NCBI GenBank assembly: GCA_963777595.1
Contig: CAVZRE010000046.1
Span: forward strand, 62,001-126,000
Reading direction: 5' to 3'
Origin: CAVVFX01 sp963777595
Lineage (GTDB): Bacteria; Acidobacteriota; Terriglobia; Bryobacterales; Bryobacteraceae
DNA length: 64,000 nt
The first letter of the stretch is position 1; each line of letters opens with the position of its first letter. Both the position numbers and the translations under genes were made by a program. The notes under the pieces were generated by a model. That model ran no database searches, was not told the DNA's origin, and saw only the letters and a list, made by a program, of their open reading frames with translations. This document shows positions 8,549-18,207 of the stretch, piece after piece.

Positions 8549-9730
8549 AAGCAACATTTTTTCGAACTCGCCTGCCATAATGTCCCACGAAAAACGTTCC
8601 CGGACCAGGCGATAAGCCGCCTCGGCAAGAGTTCTTCGTTCTTCTTCCGATTGCATCAGCCGGATGCATTCCGCGGCGAATGGTTCGGGAGTGTCGGCCA
8701 GCCGGATCTCTCCCGGATGGGATACCGAAAGCCCCTCCGCGCCGATCGTGGTCGAAACCACCGGACACCCCGCCGCCATCGATTCGTAGATCTTCAATCG
8801 CGTGCCGCCTCCGATTCGCAGCGGCACGATCGACATTTTCGCGCCCCACAGATACGGCCGGACGTCCGCTACGGTGCCTGTGACCTTGATTTTCGGATCC
8901 GCCGCGGCCATCGCCAGGATTTCAGGAGCCGGCGTCCGTCCCACAATCGCCAGCCTGCATTCCGGAATCGTCCGGCGGATCAGCGGCAGAATGCTGCCGG
9001 TGAAGTACTTCATCCCGTCAGTGTTGGGCAGCCAGTCCATCGAGCCCACGAACACCAGATCGTACGCCGCCGGCGAGCTTTCGCCCCGCGGTGCAAAGTA
9101 CTCCGTATCGACACCCGTCGCGGCCACCGGCGCGTCACCGATACCGAACATGTCGCGCATCATCTTCGCATCCGTATCCGATACCGCAATCACCCGCTTC
9201 ACCTTCCGGCAGACTTCCCCCTCATACGCTTCCATCCGCTTGGCCTGCAGTTTGAGATACGCCCGCCGCAAAGGATCCGCCGCGTGTTCCACATGCCGCC
9301 GCCAGATCATGGTTTCGACATTATGCTGAAACAGAACACATCGCTCCAGCGCCGGACAGTTGGGCGCAGGCGCCAGAAAATCGCAGACAATCGCGTCGAA
9401 TGGCTCGCGAGCGCAAAGTTCGTCGATAGCGGCGCGCATCCGGCCCGACTTCCACCGGCTGATCGCCACCGGCAAAGACGACACCAGACCCCCCGCAAGC
9501 TGCCCCAGAAACTTTACCGATCTCTTCGATGGCGCCTCGTGAGCAATCGGATAAGCTCGCGTCGAATACTCCCCCGCCCGCTGCAAACCTTCCGGTTGCG
9601 CCGGATTGTCAAACGCAATGTAATGAACTTCGTTGCGCCGGTGGAGTCGCTTGACGATTTCAAGCGTCCTGATCTGCCCTCCGCGAGTGGTCGGATGGAG
9701 GAAATCGGTCTTCACCCAAAGCAACTTCAT
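8543..9730 (-). CDS. Family 4 glycosyltransferase (PEP-CTERM/EPS-type)
   Basis: About 395 residues when started at ATG 9730, which overlaps the asparagine-synthase stop as ATGA; an upstream in-frame start at 9742 is possible. N-terminus: KLLWVKTDFLHPTTRGGQIRTLEIVKRL, the glycine-rich loop of GT-B enzymes. The middle reads LFQHNVETMIWRRH. The donor domain contains YDLVFVGSMDWLPNTDGMKYF, VGRTPAPEI, VTGTVADVRPYLWGAKMSIVPLRIGGGTRLKIYESMAAGCPVVST. It resembles the sugar transferases that accompany the EpsH1/exosortase A system. Coupling with the amidotransferase gene supports a joint function in glycan synthesis. Sugar specificity is unknown. Confidence 0.87.
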   Translation of the reverse strand: MKLLWVKTDFLHPTTRGGQIRTLEIVKRLHRRNEVHYIAFDNPAQPEGLQRAGEYSTRAYPIAHEAPSKRSVKFLGQLAGGLVSSLPVAISRWKSGRMRAAIDELCAREPFDAIVCDFLAPAPNCPALERCVLFQHNVETMIWRRHVEHAADPLRRAYLKLQAKRMEAYEGEVCRKVKRVIAVSDTDAKMMRDMFGIGDAPVAATGVDTEYFAPRGESSPAAYDLVFVGSMDWLPNTDGMKYFTGSILPLIRRTIPECRLAIVGRTPAPEILAMAAADPKIKVTGTVADVRPYLWGAKMSIVPLRIGGGTRLKIYESMAAGCPVVSTTIGAEGLSVSHPGEIRLADTPEPFAAECIRLMQSEEERRTLAEAAYRLVRERFSWDIMAGEFEKMLLL

Positions 9731-11673
9731 ACGGCCGGGCACGGCGCTTCACAGGAGAGCGCGCCGTTCGCCCAGCGGTCCCGTCTGCCCGTAATGAATA
9801 CGTCGCCCCACAGTTGCAGGTTCAGCAATCTCCACAAACGATCCGTCGCGTCTTCCGCACCCGACCGGTGACGGTTCACCAGCTTCTCGATCTCTTTCAA
9901 ATCGAGATACCCGGCCACAAATCCGTCGCGAGCGAGAATGGCGCTGAATAGCGGCTCGGCCCGCGGATCCCGCAGCCAGTCCTTCAGCGGCGTGGGAAAA
10001 CCCATTTTCTTACGGTAAATGATGTTGTGCGGCAGAATGTCTTCCACCGCTTTCTTGAGAATGTACTTTTGCTCCGACCCGCGCATTTTGAGCTTGTCCG
10101 GCACACGCGTCGAAAACTCCACGAACGTATGGTCGAGGAACGGCACGCGGCTCTCGATCGAACACGACATGCTCATCTGGTCCTGCTTCATGAGCAACTC
10201 CGCCAGGTAAGTTTTCTGGTCGGCATACAGCATTCGGTCAAGAAGCGGCGAAGAGGACCTCGCATCCCAATATCGCCGGTAGTTCCGGTAAACGGATTCA
10301 GGCGGCGACGCCAGCAGCCGGTTCTGCTGCTCCAGCGTAAAGGCCGCATAAAAATTATCCAGGAACAGCGATTCCACGGATCCTTCTCGCCCCAGGAACG
10401 AATGGCCGAGTTTTCTCCGGAGTTCCGCGCCCAGTAACGGCGTGGTCTCAATTTGTGCCCGGACCAGCCGCCGCAGCGATGCCGGAACTGCGCCGTACAT
10501 CGACGCCGCCCGCATATTGATTTCGTTCCAGTGATATCGGTGATATCCCGCGAAAAGTTCGTCGCTTCCTTCACCGGTCAGTACTACCTTTACCTGGGAA
10601 GCAGCCAGCTTGGACACAAAGTGCAGTGAAATGCTCGACGGCCATGCAATCGGCTCATCCTCGTGCCAGATCAGCGAGGGCAAAGAATTAAAGAAATCCT
10701 CCATCCCGATGACAATTTCATGATGGTCGGTGCCGATCGTACGCGCCACTTCCGCAGCGTAACCAAGCTCGCTGTATTCCGCTTCCTTGTAGCCGACCGC
10801 AAAAGTCTTCACCGGCCCGTTCGTCAGGCGCTTGGTCAACGCCGCAATCGCGCTCGAATCCACGCCGCCGCTCAGGAACATGCCGAGCGGTACGTCGCTC
10901 ATCAGCCGCATCCGGACGGTCTCTTCAAGACGCCGCCGCGTCTCCGCAATCCATTCGGCTTCGGAACGATTTTCGACCGGGCCCGGCGCGGGCACGTCCC
11001 AGTACTGGGCAATCTTCAGTTCGGGTGGTTGATAGCCTCTCAGCCGGATCGACAGGTGATGGCCCGGCATCAGCCGCTTGATGCCGCGGAAAAGTGTGCG
11101 CTCTTCGCTGTTGTAGCCGAAGCTCAAATACTCGGGAAGCAGGTCCGTTTCGAGCTCCGCTGAGATGGCGGGATGTTCCAGCAAAGCCTTAATCTCGGAA
11201 GCGAAAGCGAAAGTCCGGCCATCCCAGAAATAATAGAAGGGCTTAATGCCCAGCCGGTCGCGTACGCAAAATAAGGTTTGCTGTTTCCGGTCCCACAGCA
11301 CGTAGGCGAACATGCCGCGGAAGAGCGAAACAGAATCGGCGCCGTACTGTTCCCACGCGTGCAGGATCGTTTCGGTATCGCAGTGCGTCTTATACCGGTG
11401 ACCGGCGGCTTCGAGCGACGGACGCACGTCCGCATGGTTGAAGATCTCGCCGTTGTAGACAATCCATACCGAATCGTCTTCGTTGGCCATAGGCTGCGCG
11501 CCGGCCGCCACATCGATAATGCTCAAACGCCGGTGTCCGAGATAAACCCCTGGATCGCTGAAATAACCATAGCCATCCGGCCCGCGATGGGCGATGGCAG
11601 TGGTCATTCGCTCCAATATTTTTTCATCGCCGGAAGTCGGCGAAATGGTAATAAAACCCGCGATTCCACACAT
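9727..11673 (-). CDS. asnB: Asparagine-synthase-type glutamine amidotransferase
   Basis: A protein of 648 residues. It begins MCGIAGF, giving the N-terminal nucleophile Cys2 of class II glutamine amidotransferases, with AHRGPDGYG, RLSIID and YNGEIFN. The C-terminal ATP-pyrophosphatase domain starts near residue 255 with LSGGVDSSAIAAL and continues with GEGSDELFAGYHRY. Such enzymes transfer glutamine-derived ammonia to a carboxylate. In exosortase A/PEP-CTERM exopolysaccharide clusters a close relative is always present and is thought to amidate a sugar acid, which would fit the UDP-sugar dehydrogenase next door. Classical asparagine synthesis is the alternative. Its stop overlaps the next gene's start (ATGA). 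Confidence 0.9.
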   Translation of the reverse strand: MCGIAGFITISPTSGDEKILERMTTAIAHRGPDGYGYFSDPGVYLGHRRLSIIDVAAGAQPMANEDDSVWIVYNGEIFNHADVRPSLEAAGHRYKTHCDTETILHAWEQYGADSVSLFRGMFAYVLWDRKQQTLFCVRDRLGIKPFYYFWDGRTFAFASEIKALLEHPAISAELETDLLPEYLSFGYNSEERTLFRGIKRLMPGHHLSIRLRGYQPPELKIAQYWDVPAPGPVENRSEAEWIAETRRRLEETVRMRLMSDVPLGMFLSGGVDSSAIAALTKRLTNGPVKTFAVGYKEAEYSELGYAAEVARTIGTDHHEIVIGMEDFFNSLPSLIWHEDEPIAWPSSISLHFVSKLAASQVKVVLTGEGSDELFAGYHRYHWNEINMRAASMYGAVPASLRRLVRAQIETTPLLGAELRRKLGHSFLGREGSVESLFLDNFYAAFTLEQQNRLLASPPESVYRNYRRYWDARSSSPLLDRMLYADQKTYLAELLMKQDQMSMSCSIESRVPFLDHTFVEFSTRVPDKLKMRGSEQKYILKKAVEDILPHNIIYRKKMGFPTPLKDWLRDPRAEPLFSAILARDGFVAGYLDLKEIEKLVNRHRSGAEDATDRLWRLLNLQLWGDVFITGRRDRWANGALSCEAPCPAV

Positions 11674-11755
11674 CGTTTGCGCTCGTTATCTCATTGTAGA
11701 GCCTTGTGGCGCGGAGCGGACGCTTCATCCGCGTGCCTACGCACCGCTCCAAGCT

Positions 11756-13036
11756 TCAGAGCGATGCGACATTCAAAACGCGAATTCCGCTGGCCGCAAT
11801 CTTCTCCGCCGCCTCCGGCGAGGGCTTCTGGGTGATCACCAGACTTTCGCACGCCTTCAGCATCTCATCGAGCGACGCCGCCATTAATTTTCCAATGTGC
11901 GGTACGGCATTTAAAACATAATTCTTATTGCTGCCGTAAATCTGGTCAATCACAATATGTGGATCGTAAACCTGCAGATCCCGTCCCTTCCCCAGCAGAT
12001 ATTCGATTAATGTGACCACCGGGCTCTCCCGCAAATCGTCGGTATTCTCTTTAAACGCGAGGCCGAATATCCCCAGCCGTGTTCCCGGCAGCGCCACCGC
12101 CGCCCGGATGGCCCGCTCCAGATGCCGTTCATTGCTCGCCATGACTGATTCGAGCAGCGGCAGTTTCAAATCCATGCGCGAAGCACGGTACGTCAGCGCC
12201 CGCAAATCCTTCGGCAGGCACGACCCGCCAAAAGCAAACCCCGGCTTCAGGTAGGCCGCCGATACGTTCAACTTCACGTCCTGACACAAAGTCGACATCA
12301 CCTCGCCTGCCGGTATCCCCAGCGGACCGCACAGGGTCCCGATCTCGTTGGCGAAACCGATCTTGAGCGCATGAAAACAATTACACGCATACTTGATCAT
12401 CTCGGCCGTCCGCAGACTGACCAGGCAGGGCGTCACCTCCAGAACGGAATAAAGATTGGCCACCGTCCGTACCGCGGCTTGGTCATCGCCCCCTACCACT
12501 AACAGGGAGGGCTCCAGGAAATCGCGGACCGCGACCCCTTCCCGCAGAAACTCCGGATTGGAAACAATGGTGAAGTGCGGCTTTCCTTGCATCGCGCCCA
12601 TAACCACTTCCTCGCACGTTCCTGGGAAGACCGTGCTCCGGATCACCACGATTAATTGCCTCGTACGCGTCGGCAGATGCTCCGCAATCTCTTCGGAAAC
12701 CCGCCTCAATTGCGTCAGGCCCAGATTCCCATTCGATTCCGAAGGTGTCCCCACACAAATTAGCGCGATATCCGCTTCAGCCAGGCTCTCGCCCAGCGAA
12801 GAGGAAGACTTTAATCGACCGGAAGCCACCGTCGAGCAAACAATTTCTTCCAGCTCCGGTTCATAAAATGGCGCGCTCCCCGCCATCACATTCCGGACCT
12901 TGAACTCATCGTTGTCGACGCCCGTTACCCAATGTCCCAACTTGGCCAGACACGCTGCGGTAACACAACCCACGTAGCCCAACCCAATGACTGCAATCTT
13001 CTTCGGCTCTATTGTCCGCTCCTTTAAAATCGCCAC
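11756..13036 (-). CDS. UDP-glucose/GDP-mannose dehydrogenase family protein
   Basis: A protein of 426 residues. The NAD-binding start is KIAVIGLGYVGCVTAACLAKLGHWVTGVDND (about residues 13-43). The central helix region includes EFLREGVAVRDFLEPSLLVVGG, and the catalytic cysteine lies in PGFAFGGSCLPKDLRAL near residue 260. The C-terminal domain contains LGIFGLAFKENTDDLRESPVV. The enzyme oxidises the C6 hydroxyl of a nucleotide hexose to a uronic acid in two NAD-dependent steps. The motif set fits both UDP-glucose and GDP-mannose dehydrogenases; the substrate is not decided here. The product could be the sugar acid amidated by the neighbouring AsnB-like protein. Confidence 0.88.
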   Translation of the reverse strand: MAILKERTIEPKKIAVIGLGYVGCVTAACLAKLGHWVTGVDNDEFKVRNVMAGSAPFYEPELEEIVCSTVASGRLKSSSSLGESLAEADIALICVGTPSESNGNLGLTQLRRVSEEIAEHLPTRTRQLIVVIRSTVFPGTCEEVVMGAMQGKPHFTIVSNPEFLREGVAVRDFLEPSLLVVGGDDQAAVRTVANLYSVLEVTPCLVSLRTAEMIKYACNCFHALKIGFANEIGTLCGPLGIPAGEVMSTLCQDVKLNVSAAYLKPGFAFGGSCLPKDLRALTYRASRMDLKLPLLESVMASNERHLERAIRAAVALPGTRLGIFGLAFKENTDDLRESPVVTLIEYLLGKGRDLQVYDPHIVIDQIYGSNKNYVLNAVPHIGKLMAASLDEMLKACESLVITQKPSPEAAEKIAASGIRVLNVASL

Positions 13037-13087
13037 GACTCAGTATCCCATTACCATGAGCCCAGCCTCCAATATATATTTGGCTGT

Positions 13088-13144
13088 TAGGCCTTTGGCC
13101 TGCGTTGAGGACTAGGCCTTTGGCCTGCATTGACTTCTGTCACA
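13088..13144. repeat. Intergenic GGCCTTTGGCCTGC repeat, copy 1
   Basis: The sequence TAGGCCTTTGGCCTGCGTTGA is followed at once by a second unit that ends in CATTGACTTCTG. Each unit carries the palindrome AGGCCTTTGGCCT. A degraded copy lies at 15241-15290, so the two copies flank the heparinase-like gene. It behaves like a dispersed REP-type intergenic element. Confidence 0.6.
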
Positions 13145-13209
13145 GTAGTACTAGCCCTCGCATTTTGTCCAGTTTCCCGATTACCTTGTTGTAAACTTTT
13201 AAAGTACGC

Positions 13210-15219
13210 GTGGCGGCATGCCGGCTTCTCTCGGGTATCCTGCCTGAATATTCCCTTTTGCGCAGTTTGAACGAGATCCGTTTCCGTCTCCGCCAGGAGT
13301 TATCCAACCTCTATTTCCTCGCCTTTCAGCCGCACTTGCCGGCATCGGCGTCGGAAACCAGTCATGCTCGCTTTTCGGCCTTACCCGATCCGGTGAAGGT
13401 AGCCGCCCAGCTCAGGAACACTCCCTTTGCTGCCGGATGCCTGCAACTGGCGGAGGAACTCCTGCAACATCGCTTTCCTCTTCTCGGCGTCACCCTCGAG
13501 ACCGGCCCCGGCATTCGCTGGCGCCGCGACTATGCCAGCGGCATCGAATCCGCCCTTCTCTATTTCCGCCGCCTTCCCTACCTCAACGTCGCCCTCACCG
13601 GCGATCACAAAAGCATCTGGGAAATCAACCGGCACCAGCATCTGGTCCTGCTCGCACAGGCTTTTCTGTTTTCCGGCCAGCCGGAGTTCCTCGCCGAAAT
13701 CGAGCGGCAGTTGGAAGACTGGTTTGCTCAGAACCCTTTTCAACGCGGCATGAATTGGACCAGCGCTCTCGAAGTCGCCTTTCGCGCCCTCTCCTGGATC
13801 TGGCTCCATCACCTCGTCGGAGATCGCTTCGACCCTCCCTTTCGCCGCCGTTTTCTCGACGGAATCTATCGCCACGGCCTGCACCTCGAGGTGAACCTCT
13901 CCTACTATTTTTCCCCCAATACCCACCTCCTCGGAGAAGCTGTCGCACTGCACGCCTTAGGCGTCCTGTTTCCCGATTTCCCCGGTGCGCACCGCTGGCA
14001 GCAGACCGGAGCCAGAGTCGTGCGTCGCGAACTCGACCGCCAGGTCCTGGGGGATGGCTGCCATTTCGAGCAATCCCTCTACTACCACGTGTATGCCCTC
14101 GATATGTTCGCGTTCCACGCCGTTCTCGGCGGCCCCGAAGATGCCGGCGTCTGGGCCGCTAAACTCGCGCCCATGGCTGCTTTTCTCGACGCCATGCTCG
14201 GTTCTTCTGGCATACTGCCTTTGATCGGCGATGATGACGGCGGCCGTTTTTTTCATCCCTACGGTCCGCGCAACCGGTTCGCTTTGGCAACCCTCGCCAC
14301 ATGCGGCGCATTGCTCCACCACCCGGAGTGGATTCGGGATCCGCGCCACCTCGATGAACAGGCGGCGTGGTGGTTAGCTCCGGCCTCCCTCGCTGCATCA
14401 ATTCCCAGCCCGGCCCACCCTCTATACACTTCGCAGCGCTTTATCGACAGCGGCTTGATCGTCATGGCGTCACGTGACGTCCAGGTGATCGCCGATACCG
14501 GCACGTTCGGTCCCGGGCGAGCCGGCCACAGCCATGCCGACACCCTCAGCCTCATCGTTCGCCTCGGTGAGGAACAGATTTTGCTGGATCCCGGCACCTT
14601 CACCTACGTCGCCGACCCTGTCTGGCGCGACCGCTTCCGCGGTACCGCTGCCCACAATACCGTTCGCATCGATGGCTTGGACCAGGCCATCCCCAGCGGA
14701 CCCTTTGCCTGGCAGTCCCGGCCCGCCGTAGAGCTTATCCAATGGGAAACCTCCCCCGCTACCGATATCCTCACCGCCGCCTGCTCCTATGCCGGCCTGC
14801 GGCATCAACGCAAAATCGTGTTCAATAAGAACGATCTGTGGCTTGTCGTCCTCGACCGCCTCGAAGGAGGCCCCGGTGACCATCGCATGGAACAGTTCTG
14901 GCACTTCGGCGCGGAGGCCCGCCAGACCTCGCCTCACTGCTTCCAGATAGGAGCGAAAGCGCTGATCGCCTTTGAAGCTTCCGTCGAACCCCGGCTATTC
15001 GAAGGTGGCGATTACGGCTGGCTTTCTCCCGCCCTCGGGCTGAAGTTGCCTGCTCCCGTCATCTGCGTCGAGCAGCGAGCCCCCTTACCGGCGTCGTTCG
15101 CGACCCTGATTGATCTCTCCGGAAAAGCGCGCACTCTCCGCTTCCGCCTCCATCCCGACCGCCTCGGCGCCGACTGTATCTATGACGGCGAGCCAACCGT
15201 CACGCTAGCTTGGCCATAA
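13210..15219 (+). CDS. Heparinase II/III-like polysaccharide lyase
   Basis: A protein of 669 residues started at GTG 13210. It lacks an obvious signal peptide. Residues about 40-380 form the alpha-helical toroid domain of heparinase II/III-like proteins (HLVLLAQAFLFSGQPEF, GMNWTSALEVAFRALSWIWLHHL, NLSYYFSPNTHLLGEAVALH, FEQSLYYHVYALDMFAFH). Residues about 400-660 form the beta-sandwich (FGPGRAGHSHADTLSLIVRL, LLDPGTFTYV, FRGTAAHNTVRIDGLDQ). The conserved asparagine, histidine and tyrosine in NTHLLGE, HSHAD and YYHVY suit lyase chemistry on uronic-acid-containing glycans. Similar genes are standard members of PEP-CTERM exopolysaccharide clusters. It is divergent from the dehydrogenase gene and convergent with a GT2 gene. 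Confidence 0.85.
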   Translation: MAACRLLSGILPEYSLLRSLNEIRFRLRQELSNLYFLAFQPHLPASASETSHARFSALPDPVKVAAQLRNTPFAAGCLQLAEELLQHRFPLLGVTLETGPGIRWRRDYASGIESALLYFRRLPYLNVALTGDHKSIWEINRHQHLVLLAQAFLFSGQPEFLAEIERQLEDWFAQNPFQRGMNWTSALEVAFRALSWIWLHHLVGDRFDPPFRRRFLDGIYRHGLHLEVNLSYYFSPNTHLLGEAVALHALGVLFPDFPGAHRWQQTGARVVRRELDRQVLGDGCHFEQSLYYHVYALDMFAFHAVLGGPEDAGVWAAKLAPMAAFLDAMLGSSGILPLIGDDDGGRFFHPYGPRNRFALATLATCGALLHHPEWIRDPRHLDEQAAWWLAPASLAASIPSPAHPLYTSQRFIDSGLIVMASRDVQVIADTGTFGPGRAGHSHADTLSLIVRLGEEQILLDPGTFTYVADPVWRDRFRGTAAHNTVRIDGLDQAIPSGPFAWQSRPAVELIQWETSPATDILTAACSYAGLRHQRKIVFNKNDLWLVVLDRLEGGPGDHRMEQFWHFGAEARQTSPHCFQIGAKALIAFEASVEPRLFEGGDYGWLSPALGLKLPAPVICVEQRAPLPASFATLIDLSGKARTLRFRLHPDRLGADCIYDGEPTVTLAWP

Positions 15220-15240
15220 TCTCATTACCCCCTCGTAGAG

Positions 15241-15290
15241 TAGGCCTTTGCTGCGTTAGGAGTAGGCCTGCGTTGACTTCTGCACAAAGC
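15241..15290. repeat. Intergenic GGCCTTTG repeat, copy 2 (degraded)
   Basis: TAGGCCTTTGCTGCGTTAGG followed by AGTAGGCCTGCGTTGACTTCTG repeats the organisation of the element at 13088-13144 with small deletions. It lies in the 144-base gap between two convergent genes. That gap holds no other recognisable feature. Confidence 0.55.
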
Positions 15291-15363
15291 AGGCAATGGG
15301 CTCTGGACCGTAGAAGACGGCGCACAGGCTGCGAGTACCCATACTCTTTTGGCCGCTGAGCAG

Positions 15364-16479
15364 TTATCGCGTCGGCTTCCACAGCTTGTCGGGCGCGACG
15401 AAAAGACGCGCCGCCGCACCCGCTACCGCCGCCGCCATCATGGCCAAAAATGTGCCCGCCGGCGAAGACAGTCGTTTGAGCCCGGAACCCTCGGGAACCA
15501 ACCTGTCGAGCAGCGCGAGACTATAAACCCCAGCCTGTGCCGCTAGCGCCACGTACTTCCATACGCCGGGCAGAAAGAAACTCGATATCACGACTGCCAC
15601 CAGCGCATAAGGCAGCAACAGCCGGCCTAGCTTTTGGGATACGAAATGGATCCACAATCGATGGTTGGGCAGGAGCAAACCGGGAAACAGACCGATAATC
15701 TCGTATACCCCCGCCAGCGTCCGCACCTTTCGCTGGAACTCGACCCCTAAAGACGCCGGATAATCGAATGCTTTCGCTCCCGGCTCCCAGGTGATCCGGT
15801 AGCCCTGAAAATATGCCTGCAGTGGCTGGTAAACGTCATCCAGCAAAATCCCCTCCGGCAGCGCACGCGCCAACTCCCTTCGCATCGCGTAAATCGCGCC
15901 CGTCGCCCCCGTCACCGAACCAATCCGGCTCTGTGCCGACCGGATCACTTTTTCATATTTCCAATACAATCCGACGCTCGCCTCTTCATGAGAGTTGCCT
16001 TCGCGAATCACCAGCTCCCCGCTGACCACGCCCACTTGTGGATCGGCGAAATGCTCTACCAGGGCTCGTAAACTGTCCGGCTCCAGGGACTGCCGTACAT
16101 CAGTGAAAAATAAAATCTCCCCCCGTGCCACAGCCAAACCCGCGTTTAATGCCTTCGCCTTACCCGGTTGCTCCACTTCGAGTACTCGCAACCGCGGCCC
16201 TTCGTGTTCCTTCGCGATCGTCAGCGTGCCATCCTTGGACGCGCTTGAGATCACGATCGTGTCGAGCAACTCCTGCGGATAATTCAGTTCGCGTATCGAT
16301 TGCAGCTTGTCGCTGAGCCAGCGATCGCCATTATGTACCGGCAACAGAATTGACACCGTCCGGGGAATAAACTTCTTTTCTACCGGCTTAGCCAGAATTC
16401 TGGACCACATAACCGCAATGAACGGATAACCAAATAGCACATAAAGGATACAAATTGAACTAACAAGAAAAATCGTCAC
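15364..16479 (-). CDS. Membrane-bound family 2 glycosyltransferase
   Basis: A protein of 371 residues. An N-terminal helix (IFLVSSICILYVLFGYPFIAVMW) is followed by a GT-A domain: SILLPVHNGDRWLSDKLQSI, LDTIVISSASKDGTL, and the donor-binding acidic motif FFTDVRQSLEPDSL near residue 128. LDDVYQPLQAYFQGYRITWEPGAKAFDY gives the E/D acceptor motif. Three or four C-terminal membrane helices follow. The topology resembles processive or chain-initiating inverting glycosyltransferases of exopolysaccharide clusters. Its start is about 250 bases from the divergent sugar transferase gene at 16730. Confidence 0.88.
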   Translation of the reverse strand: MTIFLVSSICILYVLFGYPFIAVMWSRILAKPVEKKFIPRTVSILLPVHNGDRWLSDKLQSIRELNYPQELLDTIVISSASKDGTLTIAKEHEGPRLRVLEVEQPGKAKALNAGLAVARGEILFFTDVRQSLEPDSLRALVEHFADPQVGVVSGELVIREGNSHEEASVGLYWKYEKVIRSAQSRIGSVTGATGAIYAMRRELARALPEGILLDDVYQPLQAYFQGYRITWEPGAKAFDYPASLGVEFQRKVRTLAGVYEIIGLFPGLLLPNHRLWIHFVSQKLGRLLLPYALVAVVISSFFLPGVWKYVALAAQAGVYSLALLDRLVPEGSGLKRLSSPAGTFLAMMAAAVAGAAARLFVAPDKLWKPTR

Positions 16480-16729
16480 GTATCAAAGTGCCTTGTCCGG
16501 TACCGCTCGCCTTCTTAGCTCCGTTCGACGCGAGCTTGACTTCTGAGCGTATCACGGGCGCCGGTCGAGACGGGGTCCGGGGTGCTTGGAGTACGTGTGA
16601 AACGTAGACCAACGTTAGCATCCTCGCGTATTTTCCATGGAGCATGCTAGACTGCGAATGCACCGTTTAGTTTGTGCATCTTAGGGCAGTGTTGTCTCGC
16701 CTTAGAGAACCAGCCGGCACCACTCGAAT
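16480..16729. promoter_or_regulatory. Divergent intergenic region between two exopolysaccharide genes
   Basis: About 250 bases separate the divergent GT2 and sugar-transferase genes and should carry both promoters. An AT-richer stretch with TGTGCATC near 16672-16681 lies upstream of the plus-strand gene. No confident -35/-10 pair or operator was identified. Confidence 0.35.
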
Positions 16730-18133
16730 ATGGTCAAGATCTTTAAGGTTTTTGTTCCGGTTAGTGTGATTGCGCTTCTCATCTGCGAGACCGCAATTTT
16801 ATATGGTTGTTATGTAGCAGGCGTCTATCTGGCGCAGTGGTTGTTTGAAGGCCCCCTCTTCGCCGAGGGCTTCTTTGCTGACGACAACGGCCTCTTCAGG
16901 CTCATGTTTGTCGTGACCACCATCATATTAGGACTTTATTTCAATGACCTGTATGAAAGTTTTCAGGTCAGGTCCCGGATCCGCCTCGTTCAGCAGGTTT
17001 GTCTCTCCGTTGGCGTCGCTTTCCTGATGCAGGCTTTGATGGGTTACCTCGTCGTCGGCTGGATCGTTCCCCGTTACACCATGATCCTCGGAAGCCTCAT
17101 CGTCCTGGTCGTGATTCCGCCCTTTCGGATCTTGTACTCCGTCTTGGTATTCAGCGCCTTAGGCGCGGAACGCGTCCTTCTCCTCGGCTCCTCCCGTACT
17201 CTTAAGGATGTAGCCATAGGGATTAGAGACAAACCCACCATGGGTTTGAAAATTATTGGCTTTCTGGATGACGGCACCGGCGGCGACGACCCCCTGCCAG
17301 GAGTCGAACGCCTGGGCACCATCGAAGATTTGAATAAGGTGCTCGACCCTAAGCCCAACCGGATCGTCGTCGGCCTTACCGAGCGCCGTAACCGCCTGCC
17401 CATTCACGACCTCCTCGAACTCCGCTTCTCGGGCATCTGGATTGAAGAGGCTACCCAACTCTATGAAACCGCCTTCGGCCGCGTCTGCACCCGCGAATTC
17501 CGGCCCAGTCAGCTCATCTTCTCCGAGGAATTGGGACCCCGCTCCGGAAGTGAAGCCTTCCAGGCAGTCTACTGCTTTATCTTTGCGGTCATTCTTCTCA
17601 TCCTGACCTCTCCGCTGATGATCCTCGTAGCCCTGGCCGTACGGTTGACTTCTCCCGGCCCCGTTCTTCTCCGCCAAAAACGCGTAGGCCGCGGCGACCA
17701 CGTCTTCACGGTATATAAATTCCGCTCCATGTATGCCAACGCGGAAGCCCGTACCGGCGCAGTCTGGGCCACTCGCAACGACCCCCGTATCACGCCGCTC
17801 GGACGGATCCTCCGTAAGGTGCGGCTCGACGAACTTCCTCAATTGTTCAATGTGCTCAAAGGCGAGATGGCCATTGCCGGTCCCCGTCCCGAACGTCCCG
17901 AGTTTGTCAAAACCCTCAGCGATACCATCCCGTATTACCGCCAGCGCCACTGTGTCAAACCCGGCATCACCGGCTGGGCCCAGATCAATTACAAATACGG
18001 CGACACCATCGAAGATACGATTGCCAAACTAGAGTACGATCTTTACTACATCAAGAATATGTCCGCCTCGCTCGACGCCTATATCTTCTTCCACACCGTC
18101 AAAACCATGCTCCTCTCGCGCGGCGCCCAATAG
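16730..18133 (+). CDS. Exopolysaccharide polyprenyl glycosylphosphotransferase
   Basis: A protein of 467 residues. The N-terminal half has four membrane helices (about residues 5-155) and a nucleotide-binding-like region (GAERVLLLGSSRTLKDVA). A further helix (FQAVYCFIFAVILLILTSPLMILVALAV, about 280-307) precedes the bacterial sugar transferase domain: PVLLRQKRVGRGDHVFTVYKFRSM, LRKVRLDELPQLFNVLKGEMAIAGPRPERPEF and KPGITGWAQINYKYG. This enzyme starts the lipid-linked repeat unit by moving a sugar phosphate to undecaprenyl phosphate. The architecture matches the EpsB-type, PEP-CTERM-associated branch. It is the likely initiator for the cluster. Confidence 0.92.
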   Translation: MVKIFKVFVPVSVIALLICETAILYGCYVAGVYLAQWLFEGPLFAEGFFADDNGLFRLMFVVTTIILGLYFNDLYESFQVRSRIRLVQQVCLSVGVAFLMQALMGYLVVGWIVPRYTMILGSLIVLVVIPPFRILYSVLVFSALGAERVLLLGSSRTLKDVAIGIRDKPTMGLKIIGFLDDGTGGDDPLPGVERLGTIEDLNKVLDPKPNRIVVGLTERRNRLPIHDLLELRFSGIWIEEATQLYETAFGRVCTREFRPSQLIFSEELGPRSGSEAFQAVYCFIFAVILLILTSPLMILVALAVRLTSPGPVLLRQKRVGRGDHVFTVYKFRSMYANAEARTGAVWATRNDPRITPLGRILRKVRLDELPQLFNVLKGEMAIAGPRPERPEFVKTLSDTIPYYRQRHCVKPGITGWAQINYKYGDTIEDTIAKLEYDLYYIKNMSASLDAYIFFHTVKTMLLSRGAQ

Positions 18134-18207
18134 CCACTGACCTTTACCCTTTCGACCTCGTTTTCAATCTGCGTTCATCTGCGGCTCTGATTTTTGTGAC
18201 AGGGTGG

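Noticed and set aside
8651..9871. Plus-strand open frame of 406 codons opposite the glycosyltransferase and amidotransferase genes
   Set aside because: The residues are mostly Arg, His and Pro as expected for antisense of high-GC coding sequence, and the minus-strand genes have full family motifs.
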